Below are positions 18,177 through 24,221 of a DNA stretch of 24,221 nucleotides, piece by piece. The notes under the pieces are model-generated. The model was not told where the DNA came from, made no database searches, and saw only the letters and a list, made by a program, of their open reading frames with translations. Numbering within the stretch: the first letter of the stretch is position 1; every line of letters starts with the position of its first letter. The DNA is from Candidatus Coatesiibacteriota bacterium. GTDB taxonomy: Bacteria; RBG-13-66-14; B26-G2. The DNA is taken from contig QMNJ01000008.1 in the NCBI GenBank assembly GCA_003647715.1, positions 1 to 24,221 on the forward strand, given 5' to 3'. The translations under genes were made by a program, and so were the position numbers.

Positions 18177-18746
18177 TCAAGGGATTGAGAGTAATTCATC
18201 AATATGCATCTGAGCAAGTGGGATGTAGGGGCTATCTTTAGCGCTGGCGATGAATTGCCTCCAGTGTTTCAGGGCATTGATATCGTCGTCAAGCTGTTCA
18301 TAACATAGAGCAATATTCCAATGGGCTTCTGAGAAGTTGGGCTTTGACCTTAATGCCTTTTCAAATTTCTCAATTGCCTTCTCATACTTACCCTGTAGAT
18401 ATAGGATGCTGCCGAGATTGTTGAGGGCTTTGTAGTAGTTTGGTAGCAATTCCAGTGCCTTTTCAAACTCTTCTTTAGCAGTGAAGTAGAGTTTTTTCTC
18501 CTTATAGACCAATCCAAGATTATTATGGGCTAAAGCATTGTCGGGGTCTATCTCAAGTATATCCTTGAATGTGGCGTATGCCCTGTCAACCTCGCCCTCG
18601 TCTAAATACCTGTTCCCCTTCTCCAGCAACTCCTCAATCTTTTCTTCATCTTTCTTGTCAATGTCGCCTCCTGTTGCTGACAGAGGAATAATAAAAGAGA
18701 GTATTAGAACTAATGTTATAAATGCTAAATTCCTGATAAATCTCAT
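18177..18746 (-). CDS. Small exported TPR protein
   Basis: A 189-residue protein with a signal peptide (MRFIRNLAFITLVLILSFIIPLSA). A charged helical segment and about four tetratricopeptide repeats (residues about 40-180; for example AHNNLGLVYKEKKLYFTAKE and ALNNLGSILYLQGKYEKAIE) follow. There is no lipobox cysteine, so it is probably a soluble periplasmic scaffold. GGAGGA 5 nt before the ATG at 18746 is a strong ribosome site. It sits 40 nt after the STAS/HD-GYP gene and 21 nt before the deacetylase gene in the same direction. I infer that it positions the deacetylase or related envelope enzymes; nothing in the protein itself proves this. Confidence 0.85.
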   Translation of the reverse strand: MRFIRNLAFITLVLILSFIIPLSATGGDIDKKDEEKIEELLEKGNRYLDEGEVDRAYATFKDILEIDPDNALAHNNLGLVYKEKKLYFTAKEEFEKALELLPNYYKALNNLGSILYLQGKYEKAIEKFEKALRSKPNFSEAHWNIALCYEQLDDDINALKHWRQFIASAKDSPYIPLAQMHIDELLSIP

Positions 18747-18786
18747 CCGGTTCCTCCAGGTAGTAAATAGTTATAGAAAGGTATTC

Positions 18787-20814
18787 TCATTCTATATTTT
18801 CATTATCTTCTGATATCATCTTAACGAATTTATCTACAAGTTCTGGGTCAAACTGTTTTCCCTTCTCATTTATCAGGACTTCAAGTGCCTTGCTCTTGGG
18901 AAGTGCGTCTCTGTGTCTTCTCTTTGATATCATGGATGAGTAACTGTTGCATATGGAGACAATCTTTGCCTCAATTGGTATTTCGTCACCCTTAAGACCG
19001 TCAGGGTATCCCTTTCCGTCCACTCTTTCATGGTGGTATCTTACGATATCAAGAACCTTCTGGGGCAGTTTTACTTTTTTGAGGAGGTTATACCCAAGAG
19101 TTACATGCTTCTGCATCTCCTTCTCTTCCTCTCTGGTATAGGAACCCATCTTCTTCAAAACGTATTCACTGACACCTATCTTACCTATGTCATGAAGTAT
19201 TGAGCCGATGAGTAGATTTTTCATCGCCTCTTTCCCCAACCCAATGTTCTCACCGAGTCGTAGGGCGAGGCGAGTCACATTCTCACTATGCCCTCTTGTG
19301 AATGGGTCTCTCGCCTCCAGTGAGAATATCAAAGCCCTTATGGTGCCGTTGAACGCCTCTCTCAGCTCATCAAAAAGTTCAGAATTGGAGATGTTGATGC
19401 CAAGTTGTAGAGAAAGGGAGAAAATCATATTTGCTTCATCTTCTGAGTAGTCCTTGCCGGTTACTTTCTCACCAATGAAGACAAATCCAAGTAATTTCTT
19501 TTTGAACTTAATTCCAACAATCAGGTCAATCTTATCTCTTCTAAGCAATTCAATCTGTTTTGGTGAAAATAACGACCGCGCTTCCTCTATCTTGATTAAA
19601 TCGGTTTCTTTTAGTAGGGCTTTAACAAAGTGTGAATCCTCCTTAAATGTCATATTTCTGAGTTCCTCTGATATATCGCCACGATGGTTTTTATACACGA
19701 ATTTGCCCTCATCCTTCTTGATAAGATATATTATTGCCCTATCAGTTCCAAGCTGTCCAACAGTGATAATTAAAAATTTCCTCAGTATTTCAGTTAGTTC
19801 AATTGATGATGATAGTTCCCTGGTGGCGATATATAGTGTTTCCAACTCCTGAACTCGCCTTTCCAGTTCAGCGTTGAGTTCCGCAAGTTTCTCTTTCGTC
19901 TCGGTTGAGTCCGCTTCTGCCTTGAAACTGTCAAGACGAATTGCTAATGCGATGAGTCGGGAGATGGTATCAAGCATTGCAATATCATTTGCCTTGTATT
20001 CTGCACCCAATTCTCTTCTTCCCAGAAGTAGAATTGCATCCAGCTTTCTATTTGAGATAATGGGGATAATAATCTCACAATCTACCTTCAGTAAGCACAG
20101 ATACTCATTTTCATAATCCTCGCCTAATTCACTGACCTCAATTATTGACTTCTTGAGAAGCGACAGTTTTGAGATATTCTCCATCTCTTTTGTGTTCAGT
20201 GAACTCAGGTAGCCCTCACCAGCACTTATGTGCTCAACAATGCCCTTCAAGTAAGCAGATATAGGGATGAATAGAAGGTCTTCAATTGATAACTGGTCTT
20301 TGAGAGTGTTTAATGCCAGTTCTATTGTCTCGTTAAGGGGCTTAAAATCTGAGATTGACTGAAGTATGTTTGTCATCACATTGAGGTAGATTGATATGTT
20401 TTCACGCATGTATAGCTCTTCTTCCTCCTCTTCTGCTACCAGTTCCTCAGGCAGACCATCCCTCAATGCCTTTACCGCATCTTCCTCATTGTTAAAGATT
20501 CTGAAGTAATCCATAACATCAAGTGATTTGAAGACCTTTTTCACCCTGTTGGGTAAATTTATCAGAACTATGTCCCCATTCTTCTTCCTGAAATCTCCCA
20601 CACTTGATAGAAGCACTCCCATGGCGGCACTTGATATGAAATCAACCTCTTTGAAGTTAAGAACCAGCCGGGTGTGACCTTCCTTCAGGCAGGCATTGAA
20701 CAGTTGAGATAATCCATCAGCACCTTCAATGCCAAGAGTGCCTTTCAGGGCGAATATACTTATCCCATCTTCTAATTCTCCGGTTAAATCAATGTTCAAT
20801 TCCTTCATCGCCAT
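18787..20814 (-). CDS. STAS-GAF-GAF-HD-GYP signalling protein
   Basis: A 675-residue cytoplasmic protein. Residues about 5-115 form a STAS (anti-sigma antagonist) domain; FISSAAMGVL (59-68) aligns with the SpoIIAA/RsbV phosphosite, making Ser62 the expected target. A Glu-rich linker follows (about 124-132), then a GAF-like domain (about 150-300), a coiled coil (about 305-335), a second GAF-like domain (about 340-490) and an HD-GYP domain (about 490-670). HD-GYP motifs seen are GHS with H509, HDIGK (H541, D542) and HHERVDGKGYPDGL (H594, H595). The expected ADxxDA metal motif reads CNSYSS, with Asn623 for the ligand Asp. HD-GYP domains hydrolyse cyclic di-GMP or related dinucleotides. The gene starts 17 nt after the RsbW-like gene, pointing to direct kinase-STAS partnership. 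The ribosome site is AGAAGG; ATG 20808 is an alternative start. Confidence 0.88.
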   Translation of the reverse strand: MAMKELNIDLTGELEDGISIFALKGTLGIEGADGLSQLFNACLKEGHTRLVLNFKEVDFISSAAMGVLLSSVGDFRKKNGDIVLINLPNRVKKVFKSLDVMDYFRIFNNEEDAVKALRDGLPEELVAEEEEEELYMRENISIYLNVMTNILQSISDFKPLNETIELALNTLKDQLSIEDLLFIPISAYLKGIVEHISAGEGYLSSLNTKEMENISKLSLLKKSIIEVSELGEDYENEYLCLLKVDCEIIIPIISNRKLDAILLLGRRELGAEYKANDIAMLDTISRLIALAIRLDSFKAEADSTETKEKLAELNAELERRVQELETLYIATRELSSSIELTEILRKFLIITVGQLGTDRAIIYLIKKDEGKFVYKNHRGDISEELRNMTFKEDSHFVKALLKETDLIKIEEARSLFSPKQIELLRRDKIDLIVGIKFKKKLLGFVFIGEKVTGKDYSEDEANMIFSLSLQLGINISNSELFDELREAFNGTIRALIFSLEARDPFTRGHSENVTRLALRLGENIGLGKEAMKNLLIGSILHDIGKIGVSEYVLKKMGSYTREEEKEMQKHVTLGYNLLKKVKLPQKVLDIVRYHHERVDGKGYPDGLKGDEIPIEAKIVSICNSYSSMISKRRHRDALPKSKALEVLINEKGKQFDPELVDKFVKMISEDNENIE

Positions 20815-20831
20815 CTCAACCTTCTACCTTC

Positions 20832-21260
20832 CTAACTTCTGGAGAAGTCCTTAACCATCTTTACCCTGTTTCTTCCTTCGGGTGTTGAGTCGAAGGTTAC
20901 TTCATCCATTAGTGCTTTAATAAGTGGAATACCGAGACCTCTCTTACGCTTTTTCTGAATTATATTATTAATAGTCACCTGACTCAGTTTTTCATTATCA
21001 AATGGCTTACCTGAATCTGTTATAGTTATTCTTACTAAACTCTCTCTGATGGTGATAATAATATCAATATAGTTGCCCTTCTGATATCTATATGCATGCT
21101 CTATGCTATTTGCACACGCCTCATATATCACTAACTCTATGGTATCTAAGTCCTCTTCCGAAAGTGGCATATGTTTACCAATATCCCTCACGAACTTTCT
21201 CAACTTATTCAATTCAGTTAGTTCGCTTGGAATTCTTATAGAAAACTGCTGTATAGGCAT
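20832..21260 (-). CDS. RsbW/SpoIIAB-like anti-sigma serine kinase
   Basis: A 142-residue GHKL-ATPase of the anti-sigma factor kinase type. The N box EACANSIEHAY (47-57) carries the Glu and Asn needed for Mg-ATP, the G1 box is DSGKPFD (82-88), and the G2 box KRGLGIPLIKALMDEV (106-121) closes the site. Length and order match RsbW/SpoIIAB (about 140-160 aa). Such kinases bind a sigma factor or other client and phosphorylate a Ser in a STAS antagonist, releasing or capturing the client. Here the STAS is encoded 17 nt downstream inside a larger protein, and the phosphatase 71 nt upstream. No sigma factor gene is in the window. AGGTG precedes the ATG at 21260. The kinase looks competent; its client is unknown. 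Confidence 0.9.
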   Translation of the reverse strand: MPIQQFSIRIPSELTELNKLRKFVRDIGKHMPLSEEDLDTIELVIYEACANSIEHAYRYQKGNYIDIIITIRESLVRITITDSGKPFDNEKLSQVTINNIIQKKRKRGLGIPLIKALMDEVTFDSTPEGRNRVKMVKDFSRS

Positions 21261-21289
21261 AAATTACACCTAATCAAATATATCAAATT

Positions 21290-21303
21290 AACATTTAAAT
21301 GTT
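21290..21303. repeat. 14-bp perfect palindrome upstream of the anti-sigma kinase gene
   Basis: AACATTTAAATGTT reads the same on both strands, 30 bp before the kinase ATG in a 71-bp A/T-rich gap. A partial copy (TTAACATTTA at 21288-21297 and again at 21325-21334) lies 37 bp away, at the end of the phosphatase gene. It could be an operator for a dimeric regulator. A/T-rich composition makes chance palindromes more likely, so this is tentative. Confidence 0.35.
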
Positions 21304-21331
21304 TTTCCATTTATTATTTAAATTTTAACAT

Positions 21332-22855
21332 TTATTTTTGTTTTACTGTCTGCTTAAAACCAACAATTGTGAGGTCATCCGATAAGCTGTCATTTCCTGT
21401 AAACTCTTTTATCTCGTTGAATATTTTCTCTATCTGTTCTTTAAATGGTAGGTTAGCAATAACTCTGATTATATTGACCAACCTACTCTCGCCAAATTCT
21501 TCTCCACCTTTTGATGTCGCCTCGGTAACACCATCTGTGTATAACAATATCTCATCACCGGGATTCAACTTTATCCGAACCTCCTCAAGCCGTTCATCAT
21601 ACATATCAGGGGAGAATAGAAATAGGGGTCTTCCATTGCTTTTGATGGTCTTTGCTTCTCCCGTCTCTTTCCGATATATGATGGGGAAGGTGTGCCCCGA
21701 GTTTGCGAAGGTGAATGTTCGTGTGGGGTGATGGTATAGCCCGTATATAGCAGTGGCAAATCGTTTCTTCTGAAAGTCAGGAGTTATAAGGTGATTGGTT
21801 TCAGATAGCACCTTCTTGGGTTTAAGATATCGCCTTGCCTGACTTCTTATTAAGCCCCTGACCAAGGTAACTGCTAATAGACCACTTATCCCCTTCCCCG
21901 ATATATCCACAATTATTATTCCCAGATGACCCGCTCCAAGTTCCATAACATCAAAGAAGTCGCCCCCCACAGTGTATGCACTTTTGCATATTCCATATAT
22001 CTCAAGTCCAGCGAGTTGTGGAAATTTTTGTGGTAGTAAGCTCTGTTGTATATCCCTGGCAACCTCAAACTCCTTCTTAATCAACTCCCTCTCTAATAGC
22101 TCCTTCTGCGCCAGGTGCAGTTGGATTGCCATCTCATTGAACGACCTTGCCAGGGTCCCGAGTTCGTTCTTTGACTTTATGTCAACCCTTGCTTCAAGGT
22201 TTCCGCTACCTAATTCCTTTGCCGCTCTTACCACCTTCATTATCGGAGAAACAATCCTCTGTGAAAGGGAGAATGAGGACAATAACCCTATGATAACTGC
22301 AATTGAGGCGAGAATTAAAATTGTGTTCCTTACGCTCGTTATGGTCTCCTTGAGTGATGATGTGGAGTATGTCGCTCTGACCTGTCCAACAGTTATTCCA
22401 CTCTTCACAATTGGTGTTATCACAATTAGGTCGTTTTCTATAGTGCCAATGGTCTCGCCTTCGTTTAATTTAACATCCTCATCTACCTTCTTTATGTTCT
22501 CAAACGCCTTAAACTCCTTGTTCAGTTCAGTTGCTATCAGTGAACCCCTTATTATCCCATTTCTGTCTATTATTATAACATCCTTGCAATCTGGGTTATT
22601 TTCCATCACATCAATACATAGGGGGTATAGTGTTAGTATTGATTCAGATTTAGGGAGAAGAATTGCTCCGGCTGCTGTTGCAGCCACACCCCTGGTTTGA
22701 GCCAGTGTCCGCATAGTGAACTCTTTCTTGAGGATTGCCTTTGTGTTCTGAAGGGTATAGGTGCCGAGAATAATTGCAGAGATTATAACACTCAGTGAGA
22801 AGAGAGCAGCGGTCTCCATCCTAAAAGAAAACCATCTCTTAAAAATATTTTTCAT
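21332..22855 (-). CDS. Membrane PP2C (SpoIIE/RsbU-type) phosphatase with sensor and HAMP domain
   Basis: A 507-residue transmembrane Ser/Thr phosphatase. Helix 1 (about 15-33), an extracytoplasmic sensor region (about 34-176, single-Cache-like with VIIIDRNGIIRGS) and helix 2 (about 177-197) come first. A HAMP domain (about 198-250, with AKELGSGNLEARV and the NELGTLARSFNEM pair), a helical connector and the SpoIIE/PP2C domain (about 264-500) follow. Metal-binding acidic residues are in place: GGDFFD (D299), DISGKG (D317), YTDG (D441) and SDDLT (D493/D494). In partner switching this enzyme dephosphorylates the STAS antagonist in response to an external signal. Its ATG overlaps the TGA of the barrel/TPR gene (ATGA, 22852-22855), so the two are translationally coupled, and the kinase gene follows 71 nt later. 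The signal sensed is unknown. Confidence 0.92.
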   Translation of the reverse strand: MKNIFKRWFSFRMETAALFSLSVIISAIILGTYTLQNTKAILKKEFTMRTLAQTRGVAATAAGAILLPKSESILTLYPLCIDVMENNPDCKDVIIIDRNGIIRGSLIATELNKEFKAFENIKKVDEDVKLNEGETIGTIENDLIVITPIVKSGITVGQVRATYSTSSLKETITSVRNTILILASIAVIIGLLSSFSLSQRIVSPIMKVVRAAKELGSGNLEARVDIKSKNELGTLARSFNEMAIQLHLAQKELLERELIKKEFEVARDIQQSLLPQKFPQLAGLEIYGICKSAYTVGGDFFDVMELGAGHLGIIIVDISGKGISGLLAVTLVRGLIRSQARRYLKPKKVLSETNHLITPDFQKKRFATAIYGLYHHPTRTFTFANSGHTFPIIYRKETGEAKTIKSNGRPLFLFSPDMYDERLEEVRIKLNPGDEILLYTDGVTEATSKGGEEFGESRLVNIIRVIANLPFKEQIEKIFNEIKEFTGNDSLSDDLTIVGFKQTVKQK

Positions 22856-24221
22856 TCATTGAGACCTTTTAACTCTTTCTCCGCCCTATCTATTAAACCA
22901 AGAGCACTTGGATTATCCGGGTCAATTTTGAGAATCATCTTCCAGTATGATATGGCGCCCTCCAAATCACCTGTTCCATATCTCTCAATACCGTAATAAT
23001 AATAAGATTGTATCAGCACTTCAGATGTGTCTTTGTAATCACCATATTTACCCATTACAATCTCAAGTTCCCTTATCGCTCCTAACATATTGCCAGCGTT
23101 GTAGTTCTCTATACCCCTGGTGTAGTGCTCTTTTATCTCTGCGGTTATCTCCGGCGGTTTCTCCATCTCTGCAATAAGTCCATTAATATAGCTTATCATC
23201 TGGCTTATTTCGTGTTTAGAAGGGTCCAACCTCTGTGCTTCTTTATAGTATCTCAGTGCTTGGTAGTAGTTGCCAATTTCTAAATGTTTTCTTCCCTTGT
23301 CAACTAACTCCTGTATTTCCTTTCTCTTTCGTTCTTCCTCTGCTCTCTTTTTTATTGCTTCTTCTATAGTGGTGATATAACCCTTCGCACGACTGTTATC
23401 CGGGTCCATTGATAGGGCATCATTGAAACTCTTGAGTGCTTTTTCATAATCACCATTACTGTAGTAATCACGACCATTCTTTATGTATTCTTCAACCTTA
23501 GCAGTATTTAATAGAGCAATCGCCTCTTTACTTTCAGGTTTTATGTCAAGGGCATTTAGAAAGCACTCTATAGCCAGGTCAAACCTCCCAATGCTCATAT
23601 GGTATCTACCCTCCCTAGTCCACCTTTCATAACGCTCCTGCATCTTCTCCTTTTTATATCTGTCTGCACTTATATAGAATGTGACATCAAAAAGGTGAGT
23701 TTGTCCACTCTCCCTCATTGCGAATGCGTAACTTATGTCGTATTGCATCAAGGAGTAACCAAATCCTATTATTGGTTGTTTATCCATTAAACCGCCTCTG
23801 ATGGAAACCGCGGAATGTGGTTTCACCTCCAGACCAATATAGGGCTTAAGAAAATCCTTCGTTATGAGAATGTCACCGAGGATAGCCATTTTTCTGAATT
23901 TTGAAAACTGGAAATCAAATGCCATACCCAATCGCAATTTATATGGCTTTGAAATGCACATAGAAAAGCCAAATGAGGGTAAAAAACAACCTCTCTCAAG
24001 CGGGGAGGACGCGGGGAAGGTGAGCAATCCAATGTTTGGTATCATCTCCTCATCCTTCTCATCACCAAAATATCTAAATATGTAATTGAATCCACCGCCC
24101 AGGGATACTTTCTCAGCGATGAGAAATGAGTATTCAAGGTGTATGAAATTGTAAGAGATGTCTGTGGTATCAATAAGATTACCATTGTTGTTCCTTAACT
24201 CAATGTCATCTACCCACGACC
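22852..24221 (-). CDS. PorV/PorQ-like outer-membrane barrel with C-terminal TPRs (5' end outside the window)
   Basis: The frame stays open to the right edge of the window, so the start is missing; 455 residues are visible. The ATG at 24045 is internal, since the 58 codons before it continue the same beta-barrel pattern (WVDDIELR, then FIHLEYSFLIAEKVSLGGG). The first ~190 visible residues alternate polar and hydrophobic strands with aromatic ends (for example DFQFSKFRKM, IIGFGYSLMQYDISYAFAM), as in PorV/PorQ or UPF0164-type outer-membrane proteins. From about residue 195 on there are about five TPR-like repeats with a Glu/Lys-rich coiled stretch between them (KKRAEEERKRKE). PorV shuttles type IX cargo to the attachment complex, but this divergent TPR-bearing member may serve another envelope role. 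It overlaps the PP2C phosphatase gene by 4 nt, suggesting that the phosphatase and this protein are made in fixed ratio. Confidence 0.75.
   Translation of the reverse strand, partial: SWVDDIELRNNNGNLIDTTDISYNFIHLEYSFLIAEKVSLGGGFNYIFRYFGDEKDEEMIPNIGLLTFPASSPLERGCFLPSFGFSMCISKPYKLRLGMAFDFQFSKFRKMAILGDILITKDFLKPYIGLEVKPHSAVSIRGGLMDKQPIIGFGYSLMQYDISYAFAMRESGQTHLFDVTFYISADRYKKEKMQERYERWTREGRYHMSIGRFDLAIECFLNALDIKPESKEAIALLNTAKVEEYIKNGRDYYSNGDYEKALKSFNDALSMDPDNSRAKGYITTIEEAIKKRAEEERKRKEIQELVDKGRKHLEIGNYYQALRYYKEAQRLDPSKHEISQMISYINGLIAEMEKPPEITAEIKEHYTRGIENYNAGNMLGAIRELEIVMGKYGDYKDTSEVLIQSYYYYGIERYGTGDLEGAISYWKMILKIDPDNPSALGLIDRAEKELKGLNE

Noticed and set aside
21972..22700. 242-codon open frame on the + strand
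   Set aside because: It lies wholly antisense to the PP2C phosphatase gene, whose catalytic motifs are intact, and its translation resembles no family.
22852..24045. Complete TPR gene starting at the ATG at 24045
   Set aside because: The same frame continues without a stop to the window edge and the extra residues form barrel strands, so the true start is outside the window.
1..24221. CRISPR arrays, insertion sequences, prophage or rRNA genes
   Set aside because: No regularly spaced direct repeats, transposase or integrase motifs, phage proteins or rRNA stretches were seen on either strand.

Overview
The window reads as chromosomal DNA of an uncultured, anaerobe-like Gram-negative bacterium from the FCB-type candidate phyla (the WOR-3/Stahlbacteria kind is my best guess). 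The grounds are a secreted protein with a type IX secretion (Por) C-terminal sorting domain, an outer-membrane PorV/PorQ-like barrel fused to TPRs, several exported TPR proteins, a bacterial cyclic-2,3-diphosphoglycerate-synthetase-like GTPase (COG2403), A/T-rich spacers and arginine coded mainly by AGA/AGG. TGA, TAA and TAG all act as stops, so the code is standard. The phylum is an inference from gene content only.

Layout. Positions 1-5275 are on the + strand: a YvcK/CofD-like factor, a left-handed beta-helix acyltransferase resembling the GlmU acetyltransferase domain, the wreck of a GT-C type membrane glycosyltransferase (no good start, internal deletion with frameshift, in-frame TAG), a secreted seven-bladed FG-GAP/VCBS propeller protein, and tRNA-Gly(GCC) behind a near-consensus promoter. 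From 5278 to the end every gene is on the - strand. In transcription order (right to left) these are: a 5'-truncated PorV-like barrel/TPR protein, a membrane PP2C phosphatase with HAMP, an RsbW-like anti-sigma kinase, a STAS-GAF-GAF-HD-GYP protein, a small exported TPR protein, an exported polysaccharide deacetylase, an asparagine-synthetase-like protein without its glutaminase cysteine, AddB, AddA, the COG2403 protein and a large exported TPR protein. Gaps are mostly short (a 4-nt overlap up to 93 nt), so long co-transcribed blocks are likely. Inside the - block only the COG2403 gene shows a candidate internal promoter.

The most interesting part is 16911-24221. PP2C phosphatase, RsbW-type kinase and STAS antagonist form a complete partner-switching module with its catalytic residues intact. 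The STAS domain, however, is not a free-standing protein but the N-terminus of a 675-residue GAF-GAF-HD-GYP protein, and no sigma factor is encoded here. The phosphatase gene overlaps the barrel/TPR gene by ATGA, and envelope-type genes follow (TPR, CE4 deacetylase, asparagine-synthetase-like protein). I infer a module that senses the envelope and uses STAS phosphorylation to set the activity of a cyclic-di-nucleotide phosphodiesterase or receptor, perhaps controlling surface polysaccharide modification. The HD-GYP domain has an Asn where a metal-ligand Asp is expected, so it may be a receptor or altered enzyme.

The remaining genes look like housekeeping: AddAB for double-strand-break repair, YvcK for envelope/carbon balance, and the tRNA. 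There is no CRISPR array, insertion sequence, rRNA or prophage gene. No stretch over 300 bases lacks a gene or gene remnant.
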